Source: Paeniglutamicibacter psychrophenolicus | Lineage (GTDB): Bacteria > Actinomycetota > Actinomycetes > Actinomycetales > Micrococcaceae | Reading direction: 5' to 3' | Length of the DNA stretch: 64,000 nucleotides | NCBI RefSeq assembly: GCF_030812255.1 | Contig: NZ_JAUSSH010000001.1 | Coordinates: 248,001-312,000 of the forward strand | In this document: one piece after another, positions 26,318 through 35,632 of the stretch | Numbering within the stretch: the stretch's first letter is position 1 | Layout: the number at the start of each line of letters is the position of its first letter | Translations under genes and position numbers: made by a program | Notes under the pieces: model-generated | The model's database searches: none | What the model was told of the DNA's origin: nothing | The model's input: the letters and a program-made list of their open reading frames with translations, nothing else

Positions 26318-27040
26318 ATGACCGATACGACCAGTACCCACCCCAACGAGCCACACGACGCGAATTTCGCTGAGCGCCTGAATTGGCTTCGCGCCGGGGT
26401 GCTCGGAGCCAACGACGGAATAGTTTCCGTGGCTGCGACGGTTGTCGGCGTCGCAGGAGTCACCAACGATCCAGCCCCGATCCTGGTGGCGGGCATGGCC
26501 GCTGTCGTCGGCGGTGCGATTTCCATGGCCCTGGGCGAATACGTTTCCGTAAGCAGCCAGCGCGATAGCCAACACGCATTGATCCAGAAGGAACGTCGGG
26601 AACTGGCCGAAGACCCCGAAGCCGAGCTGGCTGAACTGGCGGGAATATACGAAGCCAAGGGCCTGAGCCGGGGCACGGCCGCACTGGTAGCCGAGGAACT
26701 GACAGAACATGATGCCCTGGCCGCCCATCTCTCGGCGGAGCTGAACATAGACGAAACCGAAGTCGTCAATCCGTGGCATGCGGCATATGCCTCGGCGGCC
26801 GCCTTTGTGGTGGGTGCCGTGCTTCCGATGCTCGCCATCTTGTTGCCTCCTGCGGGGTTGCGCGTGCCGGTGACGTTTGTTGCCGTCTTGGTCGCCCTGG
26901 GCCTGGCGGGAATGCTCAGCGCCTACATCGGAGGAAGCTCCAAGCGTGTTGCGGCCGTTCGCCTGGTCGTGGGTGGGGCGCTCGCCCTTGCGGCCACATA
27001 TCTCGTCGGTACCTTTCTCGGAGCCAGTGGAATCGTCTAG
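26318..27040 (+). CDS. VIT1/CCC1 family iron/manganese transporter
   Basis: A 240-residue protein of the vacuolar iron transporter family. The first helix has W-L-R-A-G-V-L-G-A-N-D-G-I-V-S (diagnostic), followed by A-G-M-A-A-V-V-G-G-A-I-S-M-A-L-G-E-Y-V-S and an Asp/Glu-rich cytoplasmic region (ERRELAEDPEAELAELAGIY) that binds metal. Three further C-terminal helices follow. Likely exports or sequesters Fe(II)/Mn(II). The start is ATG 26318, with no clear ribosome binding site of its own; TTG 26264 adds 18 residues. It is the only plus-strand gene in this part of the island. Confidence 0.88.
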   Translation: MTDTTSTHPNEPHDANFAERLNWLRAGVLGANDGIVSVAATVVGVAGVTNDPAPILVAGMAAVVGGAISMALGEYVSVSSQRDSQHALIQKERRELAEDPEAELAELAGIYEAKGLSRGTAALVAEELTEHDALAAHLSAELNIDETEVVNPWHAAYASAAAFVVGAVLPMLAILLPPAGLRVPVTFVAVLVALGLAGMLSAYIGGSSKRVAAVRLVVGGALALAATYLVGTFLGASGIV

Positions 27041-27138
27041 AGGACCCACCGGCATCCCCATGCGCCTGCTCCGGGACGAGGCGTGCGGGCTGCCTTCGGA
27101 GGCACTTCTTCACAAGCCACCCATGCAAGGTGGTGCTT

Positions 27139-27154
27139 CCGTGAAACCTCACGG
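27139..27154. other. Hairpin in convergent gap
   Basis: CCGTGA-AACC-TCACGG, a perfect six-base stem with a four-base loop, in the 310-bp convergent space between the VIT gene and the membrane protein. No U-run follows, so a terminator role is possible but not typical. Nothing else seen in 27041-27350. Confidence 0.3.
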
Positions 27155-27350
27155 CTTCCAGCCCTCCAGAGCAGCCGTGTCTGAGATTGCGGAGGAATAT
27201 CCGAGGGCCCGGGTTCCCCCATCTCGATGTGTGGGTGTTTCGGCGGCAGTGGCGACCAAGCGCCGCCGGCGCCCTGAAATCCATCCCGGATTGCCAGATG
27301 CCTGTTCGTTCCCCGGAAGCTCCTCTCGGGCGCGGCTCCTTGCAATGCCA

Positions 27351-28190
27351 CTACGAGGGCACCACCTTGCCGTGGTACCCTCGCCAGTCGCGGCGTTCGT
27401 AAGGCAGTGGCCTCGGTCTGAAGAACGCGACAGCCAGCAACGCCCCGGAGACAACAAGCACCAAGTCCATAACCAGAAGGCCCAACACCTCAAAGCGATA
27501 CTCCAGCTGTTCTTGGTAGAGGAATCCAAGAAACACCAGTAGGCCCAAGGCCAAGACCCCGCCAAGGAAAAGGACCCTGCCGGCGGCCGGCGCCGCCTTC
27601 AGCGCGGTGTTGGCCAAAGGTACGCCAAGGAACATCGCGGCCAGGGCCAATGTCGCATATCCGAGGTTCTCGAGACCGATGAATATCCCGTGCGGGTTGT
27701 ACTGGGACAACAACGACAGATCGGAAGTTTCGCCGGCGAGCAGGCTGGGTTGCACCACCGATAGCTGCAAGCCGTAATCGATCACCAGCGCCCCCGCCGC
27801 GACCACCGCCAGGCATGTTCCGGCAAGAGTCCATCCTTTCCACCGACCCGACGCCGAGGAGTGGACGGATGCGGCCAACACGACAAATGCGATGGCGCCC
27901 AAAATGGCGGGGTACATCCACAGATAATCACGCGGGACGTATTCGGCGACGTCTGTATAAGGATATGAAATGCACCCTGACCTGCAATACGGACCCGAAC
28001 GGGGCGGGGTCGTGACTGCCACCGCGAGGGCCACCGCCGAGGAGGCAGCCGTCATCACCGCTGCCCAGAATCCCAGGCGGGTGCCCATCTGCCGCGCGTA
28101 ATCAACGTCCGTTTCTTCGGCCGAAGCCCCCGGTCGTTCCCTGCGCGGGACAGTATTGACGGGTTCGACATGTTTCGAGTGCTCCATCAT
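27351..28190 (-). CDS. Multi-spanning membrane protein, unrecognised
   Basis: A 279-residue protein with a hydrophilic N-terminus (about 1-38) and about seven transmembrane helices. An extracytoplasmic loop after helix 1 contains two Cys (Y-C-R-S-G-C) that could form a disulfide. No family motif is recognised. The start is the double ATG at 28190, preceded by AAAGGAACC. It sits 114 bp downstream of the alcohol dehydrogenase and could be co-transcribed with it. Confidence 0.6.
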   Translation of the reverse strand: MMEHSKHVEPVNTVPRRERPGASAEETDVDYARQMGTRLGFWAAVMTAASSAVALAVAVTTPPRSGPYCRSGCISYPYTDVAEYVPRDYLWMYPAILGAIAFVVLAASVHSSASGRWKGWTLAGTCLAVVAAGALVIDYGLQLSVVQPSLLAGETSDLSLLSQYNPHGIFIGLENLGYATLALAAMFLGVPLANTALKAAPAAGRVLFLGGVLALGLLVFLGFLYQEQLEYRFEVLGLLVMDLVLVVSGALLAVAFFRPRPLPYERRDWRGYHGKVVPS

Positions 28191-28304
28191 GAAGGTTCCT
28201 TTGAAAGGCCCGCAGATTCGCGGGGAAGAGGCGGCGGAAACTGGATCGAGTTACGCCGTGCGTGTGGGAATGCGGGCCACGAGCCGCCTTCGGCGGCTGG
28301 TGCA

Positions 28305-29330
28305 TCAAGTGGCGGGCGTGGCGGCGTTCCCACCGATGCGCAGTACCGCCGCCCCGTTGACCCGGTCCGCGGCCAAGTCCTCCAAGGCCACGTCGGCGGC
28401 CGAGAACGGATACATGGCGGTGGTCGGCTGCAATGGTATTTGGGCGGCCAGGGACAGGAACTCCTGGCCGTCCGCCCTGGTGTTGGCCGTGACGCTGCGC
28501 AGCTGGCGTTCCTGGAAAAGTTCGGATTGGTAATCCAGCGGCGGGATGTCGGAAAGATGGATGCCGGCCACCGCGAGGGTCCCCCCGCGGTCCAGCGCAC
28601 GCAGGGCCACCGGGACCAGGTCCCCGGCCGGGGCAAACAGGATGGCTGAATCCAGTGGCTCCGGAGGGATATCGGACGGTCCCCCGACAAAGTCCGCGCC
28701 GAGGCTTCGCGCGAGTGAGCGGGCGGCCTCCGACCGCGTCATGACGTATACGGATGCACCGGCATGGCGTGCCATCTGGGCGGTCAAGTGTGCGGAACCG
28801 CCAAACCCGTAGATCCCCAAGCGGCCCCCGGGTGGAAGCTCCGCACGCTTGAGCGCGCGGTACCCGATGATTCCGGAACACAGGAGCGGAGCTGCCTGCT
28901 CGTCGGTGAAGATCTCCGGGATCCGGTAGGCAAATGCCTCCGAAACGGTGACAAGCTCTGCATAGCCCCCATCCCTGTCCCAACCGGTGAATGTCGGGGA
29001 AAGACAGAGGTTCTCCCTCCCGCTTTTGCAGAACCGGCAGGAGCCGCAGGTCTTCCCCAGCCATGGAATGCCGACCCGGTCGCCAGGGCTGAACAACGTG
29101 CACCCGGGCCCCAATTCCCGGACCAAGCCCACCACTTCGTGCCCGGGCACCACCTGCCGATGCCGCGGGGCCAGATCCCCCTCGGCAAGGTGCAGGTCGG
29201 TGCGGCAGACGCCGCACACGCTGACCTCCAACAGCAATTCTCCCGGACCGGGTATCGGCTCTGGTCGTTCGCCCATGACCATCGGGCGCGAGGCCGCAAC
29301 TCCAGGCTCATCGACCCACCAAGCAAGCAC
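28305..29330 (-). CDS. Zinc-dependent alcohol dehydrogenase (MDR family)
   Basis: A 341-residue medium-chain dehydrogenase. Catalytic zinc ligands are in C-G-V-C-R-T-D-L-H and G-H-E-V-V-G; structural zinc Cys are in C-G-S-C-R-F-C-K-S-G-R-E-N-L-C; the NAD(P) fold is near I-Y-G-F-G-G-S-A. The start is GTG 29330 (M-L-A-W-W-V-D-E-P-G), supported by GGAAAGGAAG upstream. It is divergent from PEP synthase across a DosR-like box, so it probably oxidises or regenerates reductant under hypoxia. The substrate is unknown. Confidence 0.88.
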   Translation of the reverse strand: MLAWWVDEPGVAASRPMVMGERPEPIPGPGELLLEVSVCGVCRTDLHLAEGDLAPRHRQVVPGHEVVGLVRELGPGCTLFSPGDRVGIPWLGKTCGSCRFCKSGRENLCLSPTFTGWDRDGGYAELVTVSEAFAYRIPEIFTDEQAAPLLCSGIIGYRALKRAELPPGGRLGIYGFGGSAHLTAQMARHAGASVYVMTRSEAARSLARSLGADFVGGPSDIPPEPLDSAILFAPAGDLVPVALRALDRGGTLAVAGIHLSDIPPLDYQSELFQERQLRSVTANTRADGQEFLSLAAQIPLQPTTAMYPFSAADVALEDLAADRVNGAAVLRIGGNAATPAT

Positions 29331-29392
29331 GAGTTCTTCCTTTCCGCCCCCGGGATACCACCGAGCTTGGCGGTCCGGCGTCCCCGGGGCTA

Positions 29393-29406
29393 GGGCACAA
29401 GGTCCT
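29393..29406 (-). promoter_or_regulatory. DosR-like box between adh and PEP synthase
   Basis: On the minus strand it reads AGGACCTTGTGCCC, identical over all 14 bases to the site at 39299. It is 63 bp before the dehydrogenase GTG and 143 bp before the PEP synthase ATG, so it could serve either. Confidence 0.55.
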
Positions 29407-29548
29407 ACGCGGGGCCCGGGAAACCGGTGAGAGCCCGATCGCCACGCCCGGCAGGCGGTCCAGTGCCTTAATCCCCTAGCCGACACCCGCGTCCGCGGAG
29501 TTGACTGTGAAGAGGAATGTGGATTCGGGAGCCAACAAGGAAGAAATA

Positions 29549-31960
29549 ATGGACGCGATGAACGAGAACGTGCTGTGGCTGGGGGATGTGGGTCGGGCGG
29601 ATGTGTCCGTCGTGGGCGGAAAGAACGCCTCGTTGGGGGAGTTGATCGGCTCGCTTCTCACCGAGGGTGTGGGAGTTCCGGACGGCTTTGCGCTGACGGC
29701 GTCCGCCTACCGAAAGTACGTTGCAGCCAACGGCCTGGAACCGAGGATCGCCGGGATCCTGGCCAAGCGGGAATCCGGAAACCTCACCTGGCGCCAGGCG
29801 GGGTCCGCGATCCGGGAGTTGGTGCTTGCCGGTGAATTCCCCGCTGAAATCACGGACCGGATCCGTCGTTTCTACCGGGACCTTGCCGCGCGTACCGACG
29901 AAACCGACCCGGCCGTGGCGGTCCGCAGCAGTGCAACGGCCGAGGACCTCCCGGAAGCAAGCTTCGCAGGACAGCAGGAAAGCTTTCTCAACATCAGGGG
30001 CGAACCGGCTCTGCTTGACGCCTGCCGACGGGCCTATGCCTCCCTGTTCACCGACCGGGCGATCAGCTATCGGGACATCATGGGCTTTGGGCAGCTGGAC
30101 GTTGCCTTGTCCGTCGGAGTCCAGCTCATGGTCAGGTCGGATATGGGTTCTTCCGGCGTCATGTTCTCGCTGGACACCGAAACGGGGTTTCCCCGGGCCG
30201 CGGTCATCAGCGCCAATTGGGGGCTGGGTGAAACGGTGGTGCAGGGCACCGTGAACCCCGACAGGTACTGCGTTTTCAAGCCGTTGCTTGCCGAGCTCGA
30301 ATGTTCGCCGATCATCGAAAAGACCCGTGGCTCCAAGCTGCGCAAGCTGGTTTATGCCCCCGGTGGCGGCAGCGGAACGCTGATGGCGGACACCACGGAA
30401 GCAGAAAGGGGCTCCTTCGTCTTGGACGACGCGGACATCGTTCAACTGGGTCGGTGGGCCGTGCGGATCGAGAGTCACTATGGGGGGCCCATGGACATGG
30501 AGTGGGCCAAGGACGGGATCACTGGGGAACTGTTCATTGTCCAGGCCCGGCCGGAGACGGTGCAGGCGCGCAAGAGCGGCACTCTCATGCGGGTGCACCG
30601 GTTGACCGAGCAGGGAACCCTGCTGGCGACGGGGGCCGCGGTGGGCGAAGCCATTGCCTCGGGACGGGCTTGCATCATCAAGGACGCGGCGGACATCGGG
30701 GACTTCATCGACGGGGCGGTGCTGGTCACTGAGCAAACCGACCCGGACTGGGTGCCCGTGATGAAGCGGGCCAGCGCCATCGTGACGGACAAGGGAGGGG
30801 CCACCAGCCACGCAGCCATTGTGGGACGGGAGCTGGGAATCGTGGCTGTGGTGGGAACCTCCAACGGCACGCGCGTGATCACGGAGGGGGAGGCTGTGAC
30901 CGTTTCCTGCGCGGAGGGGGACAAGGGCAACGTCTACGAAGGCCTGCTTGCAAGCACTGCGGAAGATACCGATCTGGGCGAATTGCCAACCACACGCACC
31001 GCGCTCATGGTGAACATGGCAAACCCGTCGACGGCCTTTAAATGGTGGCGCCTGCCCGCCCGGGGAGTGGGGCTGGCACGGATGGAATTCGTCATCAACG
31101 ACATGGTCCGTGTCCACCCGATGGCGGTGGCCTTCCCCGAGCGGGTGGCCGACGCCGCGGCTCGGGGCGAGATCGAGGACATGGCCAAGGGCTATGCCGA
31201 CCCGGCCGACTACTTCGTGCAGACGCTCGCGCGCGGATTGGCCAAGCTCGCCGCACCGTTCCACCCGGCACCGGCCATCGTGCGCTTCAGCGACTTCAAG
31301 ACCAACGAATACGCCAACCTGGTCGGTGGCGCTTCGTTCGAGACAGAGGAAGCCAACCCCATGCTTGGTTTCCGCGGGGCATCCCGCTACTACGACGAAC
31401 GCTATCGCGCGGGCTTTGAGCTTGAGTGCAAGGCCATCGTCCGGTTGCGGGGGCATTGCGGATTCTCGAACGTCATCGTCATGGTCCCTTTTTGCCGGAC
31501 CCTGGACGAGGCCGATCGGGTGCTGGCCGTCATGGGTGAGAACGGGCTGGTCCGGGGCACGGACGGGCTCAAGGTCTACATGATGTGCGAGGTTCCATCG
31601 AATGTCGTTCTTGCCGGGCAATTCGCCTCCAGGTTCGACGGATTCTCGATCGGGTCCAACGACCTGACCCAGCTGGTGCTTGGCGTTGACCGGGATTCGG
31701 CGGAACTTTCGACCTTGTTCGACGAACGTGACGCCGCGGTCGAATCGATGATCGGCGAGGCCATCGACAAGGCACACGCCGCCGGAATCCGGATAGGGAT
31801 TTGCGGCCAGGGTCCGAGCAACCACCCGGACTTTGCGCAGTTCCTGGTGAATGAAGGGATCGACTCCATCTCGCTGAACCCGGACAGCTTCTTGCGCACG
31901 GTGCCCGTCATTGCGGCGGCCGAGGCCGCTGGCGGTGTTCGGCCAGAGGTCTCGCCCTGA
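29549..31960 (+). CDS. ppsA: Phosphoenolpyruvate synthase
   Basis: Converts pyruvate, ATP and water to PEP, AMP and Pi. An 803-residue protein with an N-terminal ATP-grasp-like nucleotide domain (GGKNASLGELIGSL), and a central phosphohistidine domain K-G-G-A-T-S-H-A-A-I-V-G-R-E-L-G-I with the active His at residue 421 by my count, the same number as in E. coli PpsA. The C-terminal PEP/pyruvate domain has MLGFRGASRYYDERYRAGF and FSIGSNDLTQLVLGVDRD. The ATG 29549 follows AAGGAAGAAAT; upstream in-frame codons lack a ribosome binding site. In a hypoxic island it would support gluconeogenesis from fermentative C3 pools. Confidence 0.95.
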   Translation: MDAMNENVLWLGDVGRADVSVVGGKNASLGELIGSLLTEGVGVPDGFALTASAYRKYVAANGLEPRIAGILAKRESGNLTWRQAGSAIRELVLAGEFPAEITDRIRRFYRDLAARTDETDPAVAVRSSATAEDLPEASFAGQQESFLNIRGEPALLDACRRAYASLFTDRAISYRDIMGFGQLDVALSVGVQLMVRSDMGSSGVMFSLDTETGFPRAAVISANWGLGETVVQGTVNPDRYCVFKPLLAELECSPIIEKTRGSKLRKLVYAPGGGSGTLMADTTEAERGSFVLDDADIVQLGRWAVRIESHYGGPMDMEWAKDGITGELFIVQARPETVQARKSGTLMRVHRLTEQGTLLATGAAVGEAIASGRACIIKDAADIGDFIDGAVLVTEQTDPDWVPVMKRASAIVTDKGGATSHAAIVGRELGIVAVVGTSNGTRVITEGEAVTVSCAEGDKGNVYEGLLASTAEDTDLGELPTTRTALMVNMANPSTAFKWWRLPARGVGLARMEFVINDMVRVHPMAVAFPERVADAAARGEIEDMAKGYADPADYFVQTLARGLAKLAAPFHPAPAIVRFSDFKTNEYANLVGGASFETEEANPMLGFRGASRYYDERYRAGFELECKAIVRLRGHCGFSNVIVMVPFCRTLDEADRVLAVMGENGLVRGTDGLKVYMMCEVPSNVVLAGQFASRFDGFSIGSNDLTQLVLGVDRDSAELSTLFDERDAAVESMIGEAIDKAHAAGIRIGICGQGPSNHPDFAQFLVNEGIDSISLNPDSFLRTVPVIAAAEAAGGVRPEVSP

Positions 31961-31963
31961 GGC

Positions 31964-34888
31964 CTACTTGCGAAGCGGGGTCTCGAACACCGCACCGGGA
32001 TGGAGGGTCTTGCGGATCCCCTCCACGTGGACGTGGATGGGCCGCGCCGAGCCTGGATGCAGGCGCAGGACCGCGCGGTCATGGTCCAGCTCGATGTCGA
32101 TGGGCTGTCCGCGGTAACTGATCTGGAACGCGATGCGTGGCAACTCCGCGGGCAGCCTGGGGTGAATCCGCAGTTCGTCTTGGCGTGTTTCCACGCCCCC
32201 GTAGCAGCGGATCGCCATGTCCACGGTTCCGGCCATCGCACCCAGATGCACCCCCTCGCGTGTCGTGCCTCCCTGGGCGTCGGACAGGTCGCATTCCAGC
32301 GCCTGGCTGAAGAGCGACCACGACTTCTCCCTGTCGCTGCGGGCCAGGACCCAACTGTGTGCCAGCCTGCTGAGCGTTGATCCGTGGCTGGTGCGTGCCA
32401 GGAAGTAGCCCACGGTGCGACGGACCAACTCGGGAGGCAGCGCGTAGCCGAGATGTTCGAACAGCGAGCGTAGCTCCTCGGCCGAAAACAGGTAGAACAG
32501 CATCAGGACATCCGCCTGCTTGGAGATCTGGTAGCGGTTGGTGGTGTCCGCCTCGGCTTGCAGAATCAGGTCCAGACGCCCGATGTTGCCGTACTTGGCC
32601 CGATAGGTGTCCCAGTCGAATTCGGAGAGATCCTCATAACCGTCGAACTGGCTGATGATGCCGTCGGCATGGAAATGCAGGCGCAAGCGTTGGCCCACGT
32701 GGCACCAGTGCCGCATTTCTTCCTGGCCGGGTAGCCAGGGTGCCGCCGCATCTTGGAGGTCCAGCGATTTGACGATCTTCAGTGCGTCCGCGGTCCGGGC
32801 AAGAACCCACGAAGCCAGGACGTTTGTGTAGGTGTTGTTCCTGATGCCCAACTCCACGCTGTCCGGGTAGGCGTCATGGAATTCGTCGGGGCCCATGACA
32901 CCGGCTATGTCGAACCGGTCCGAGCTCTGGTCGTAGCTTGCGCGCGAGACAAAGTACCGGGAGACCTCCGCCAGGATCTCCGCCCCGTACCTGGCCAGGA
33001 AACCGTCGTCGGCCGTCACCTGGTAATACTGCCAGACGCTGTATGCGACGGCGAGCCCCACATGGACCTGAAGGTGGGAATGGTCGGGCATCCACCTGCC
33101 GTCGAGGATATTGAACAGCTGGTTGGGGGTCTCCTCCCTGCCGCTGCTGCCGCTCTGCCACGGAAACATGGCACCCCCGTAGCCTGCTGCCGTGGCCGCT
33201 GCCCGAGCCTGGTCCAGCCTCCGGTAGCGGTACATCAGCAATTGGCGGGTGAGCTCCGGACGCCGAAGGGTGAGCATGGGATAGACGAACATTTCATCCC
33301 AGAAGATATGGCCCCGGTATCCCTCGCCATGCAATCCGCGGGCGGGAATCCCGGCATCGATTTCGGCATTGACCGGCACGGACTGGAGAACATGGAAGGT
33401 GTTCAGGTTCATGGCAAGGGCCGCAGGTGTCTCGGCAGGAAGCTTCACGCCAAAGCGGGACCACAGGGCACCCCAGGCGTGCGTGTGCCTGGCCAACAGG
33501 GCTGCAAAATCCGGAGCCCGCTCCAGTCGCGCGGCGGCGTCCAATGACGGCCTGGAGATGGCGCTGTCGCGCGACGTCGATGCCGCCACCGTCTTCTCGA
33601 TGATGATCGGTTCACCGGCCGTAAGCATGCAGGTTATTTCGATGCCGGACAATCCATCGACGGACACGAACCGCGAGCTGTGGACGACGGGTCCTCCGTT
33701 CTGGTCGAAAACCCGGGTGCGTGCGGCCATGGCGATCGCAAGCCCGGATTGATTCGTTTGGACGTCCACGATGACGGTGTCCGGGCCCGCCGGGACTGCT
33801 CTGGCCGGCTGCAGATGCGTCTTGGCGAGCATGGAGTCGACGGTTGCGTTGCCGTTGGTGACGGATGTGTTGATGGCCGAAAGGATGCTGATGCTTCCGG
33901 ACCAGTTCCCCGCCACGATTCTGGTTTCCATGGCGGCGAGCCGAGGGTCGGCTTGTGACTGGAGACGCCGCGACGAAACGGCCGTGGTCCTGCCCTCGCC
34001 ATCGGCGTAGTTGTCATCCACTTCGAAAAGTCCGCGACGAAGGTCCAACCGCTGGGAGTGCTCCTGCAAGAAGGCAGAACGCGCGCTGTAGGCGGGTGCT
34101 CCCGTTCGCGCAACCGTCAGGTACGTCCAGTCGGGGGCATTGACCAGGTGTTCGTCCTCCCTCGGAACGGAATCCACCACGGTCACAAGCCTGTTGTAGA
34201 TCCCTGCAAAGTAGGTTCCGGGATAGTGGACCCCGTCGTTCGTGGCCCCTGGCTGAGAACCACGTGTGGCCCAGTATCCGTTTCCGAGTGTGAACAAGGA
34301 CTCCCTTAATCCTTCATGCGCCGGGTCGAATCCGTGGCTGGCCAGGGTCCAGGCATCGGGGCCGGTCAGGAGGCGAGGCTGGGCAATTGCGGTTTCGGGG
34401 GCGCCGATGCCAGCCAAGTCGAGGCCGGAAAGCGTAGCGAGCTCGATATCGGCATCGATGGCGCGCGGGGGCTCGCCGTTGCCCGGGACCTCGATGCCGA
34501 TGACCAAGCCGAACCCTCCTGCCGTTGCTGCCCTGATTCCGGCAGGTGAACTGCCCAAGACCACGATGGCCGCCGGGTGGGTTCGCATCCGGCGAGCGGC
34601 CTCCAGGAACATGGCGGGGTCAGGTGCCGCGGGCAACGAGATCCGTGCGCCATCCGCTCCGTCCACCACCACCGTGACCAGTGGTTCGATTCCCGCGACC
34701 CGCAACCAGAGGCGGCCGTTCCGGCTTGTGGTGACCGCCGCAGTGTGTACACCGTCCGCATGCAGTTGCCGCAGCAGGGGACGCAGGGGAGAAGCCATGC
34801 GCAGGCCGTCCAGGTCGAGGAGCACTGCGTCGAACATTCCTCCCGGACCGGTTCTGCCACGCGCCGTGGGGAGATTCTCGAGTTTCAT
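31964..34888 (-). CDS. HAD-GH65 fusion: kojibiose/trehalose/maltose-phosphorylase-like glycoside hydrolase
   Basis: A 974-residue two-part enzyme. Residues about 20-165 are HAD-like (D-A-V-L-L-D-L-D-G nucleophile motif, then V-L-G-S-S-P-A-G-I near residue 112). From about residue 190 the GH65 N-terminal, catalytic (alpha/alpha)6 barrel and C-terminal domains follow. The catalytic general acid is Glu669 in M-G-P-D-E-F-H-D. HAD-GH65 fusions resemble mycobacterial Rv2006 (otsB1), a member of the DosR regulon, though that protein is longer and the first part here may lack full phosphatase activity. It is convergent with PEP synthase (3-bp gap). Likely mobilises alpha-glucoside stores such as trehalose or maltose. 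Confidence 0.88.
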   Translation of the reverse strand: MKLENLPTARGRTGPGGMFDAVLLDLDGLRMASPLRPLLRQLHADGVHTAAVTTSRNGRLWLRVAGIEPLVTVVVDGADGARISLPAAPDPAMFLEAARRMRTHPAAIVVLGSSPAGIRAATAGGFGLVIGIEVPGNGEPPRAIDADIELATLSGLDLAGIGAPETAIAQPRLLTGPDAWTLASHGFDPAHEGLRESLFTLGNGYWATRGSQPGATNDGVHYPGTYFAGIYNRLVTVVDSVPREDEHLVNAPDWTYLTVARTGAPAYSARSAFLQEHSQRLDLRRGLFEVDDNYADGEGRTTAVSSRRLQSQADPRLAAMETRIVAGNWSGSISILSAINTSVTNGNATVDSMLAKTHLQPARAVPAGPDTVIVDVQTNQSGLAIAMAARTRVFDQNGGPVVHSSRFVSVDGLSGIEITCMLTAGEPIIIEKTVAASTSRDSAISRPSLDAAARLERAPDFAALLARHTHAWGALWSRFGVKLPAETPAALAMNLNTFHVLQSVPVNAEIDAGIPARGLHGEGYRGHIFWDEMFVYPMLTLRRPELTRQLLMYRYRRLDQARAAATAAGYGGAMFPWQSGSSGREETPNQLFNILDGRWMPDHSHLQVHVGLAVAYSVWQYYQVTADDGFLARYGAEILAEVSRYFVSRASYDQSSDRFDIAGVMGPDEFHDAYPDSVELGIRNNTYTNVLASWVLARTADALKIVKSLDLQDAAAPWLPGQEEMRHWCHVGQRLRLHFHADGIISQFDGYEDLSEFDWDTYRAKYGNIGRLDLILQAEADTTNRYQISKQADVLMLFYLFSAEELRSLFEHLGYALPPELVRRTVGYFLARTSHGSTLSRLAHSWVLARSDREKSWSLFSQALECDLSDAQGGTTREGVHLGAMAGTVDMAIRCYGGVETRQDELRIHPRLPAELPRIAFQISYRGQPIDIELDHDRAVLRLHPGSARPIHVHVEGIRKTLHPGAVFETPLRK

Positions 34889-34942
34889 TGCGTCCTTGTC
34901 CCGGGCGTTGTTCGCTGCAGGGCCCGGCGGATCCAGATGCCC

Positions 34943-35413
34943 TTATTCAAGCCCCGCGCGCGTCGCCTCGTCCAAGGGAACTTTCCACGTCGTGGACGGT
35001 TCCAAGGTGAAGCGCCTTCCGGTCACTTTCTCCGGAAGGATCCGCACGAGGTGGTCCTTGCCGATGCCTTGCCACGGAAACAGTCCACGGCCGACGGTCT
35101 CCAGAATGGGATCCGGCGAGGTGGAGATTTCCACCCGGCCCCTGATGACCACGCTCCAGGCCCGTCCGGATTCACCGCTGACGGAATCGGCTTCAAGGGC
35201 GACGCGCGCGTCGTTCTTGATGTCAGTGAACTTGCTGCCGCCACCGGTCCTGAACAGGAGCGATTCCCCATCGACCTTGTAGTTCACGGGAAAGACGTCG
35301 GGAGCGCCGTCCGTGGACACGGCCAGCCGCCCGACTGACGTCTCGGAAAGCAGCTTCCAGCACTGCCCTGCGGTGAGGATTTCTGTCTTTGGAACCAAGG
35401 AGTTCTCTCTCAT
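34943..35413 (-). CDS. Pyridoxamine 5'-phosphate oxidase family (split-barrel flavin) protein
   Basis: A 156-residue split-barrel protein. The segment C-W-K-L-L-S-E-T-S-V-G-R-L-A-V-S, then P-V-N-Y and L-F-R-T-G-G-G-S-K are typical of the actinobacterial PNPOx-like group; some members bind F420 or FMN or heme rather than PNP. The start is ATG 35413, 37 bp after a DosR-like box. The frame extends upstream but without a ribosome binding site. Similar proteins occur in mycobacterial dormancy regulons. Confidence 0.85.
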   Translation of the reverse strand: MRENSLVPKTEILTAGQCWKLLSETSVGRLAVSTDGAPDVFPVNYKVDGESLLFRTGGGSKFTDIKNDARVALEADSVSGESGRAWSVVIRGRVEISTSPDPILETVGRGLFPWQGIGKDHLVRILPEKVTGRRFTLEPSTTWKVPLDEATRAGLE

Positions 35414-35449
35414 GGGAATGATCGTACGGGGATGCCTGCCGGGGGAACA

Positions 35450-35463
35450 GGGCACGAAGGCCC
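35450..35463 (-). promoter_or_regulatory. DosR-like box
   Basis: On the minus strand it reads GGGCCTTCGTGCCC, 37 bp upstream of the PNPOx-like ATG. Both half-sites fit (GGG-C and GCCC), with TTCG in the centre. Function inferred. Confidence 0.5.
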
Positions 35464-35632
35464 GGACATCTGCCGCTCCCGGGATATCGTGTTGGAGGCA
35501 CCGACCCCGGAGCGCGCCCTCGGCCCGGGGCCGAAGCACCAGAAACCAGCATCTTGGCCGATGCAAGGGAGGATCCCCAATCAAGAACGGTTGGGGATCC
35601 ACTCAAGGATGTTATGGGCGGGACGGGGATGG

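Noticed and set aside
29468-31825. 785-residue open frame antisense to PEP synthase
   Set aside because: Exact antisense of a well-supported gene, with no motif or ribosome binding site.
34894-34907. GTCCC half-site upstream of the HAD-GH65 gene as a DosR-like box
   Set aside because: Only one half matches; too weak to list.
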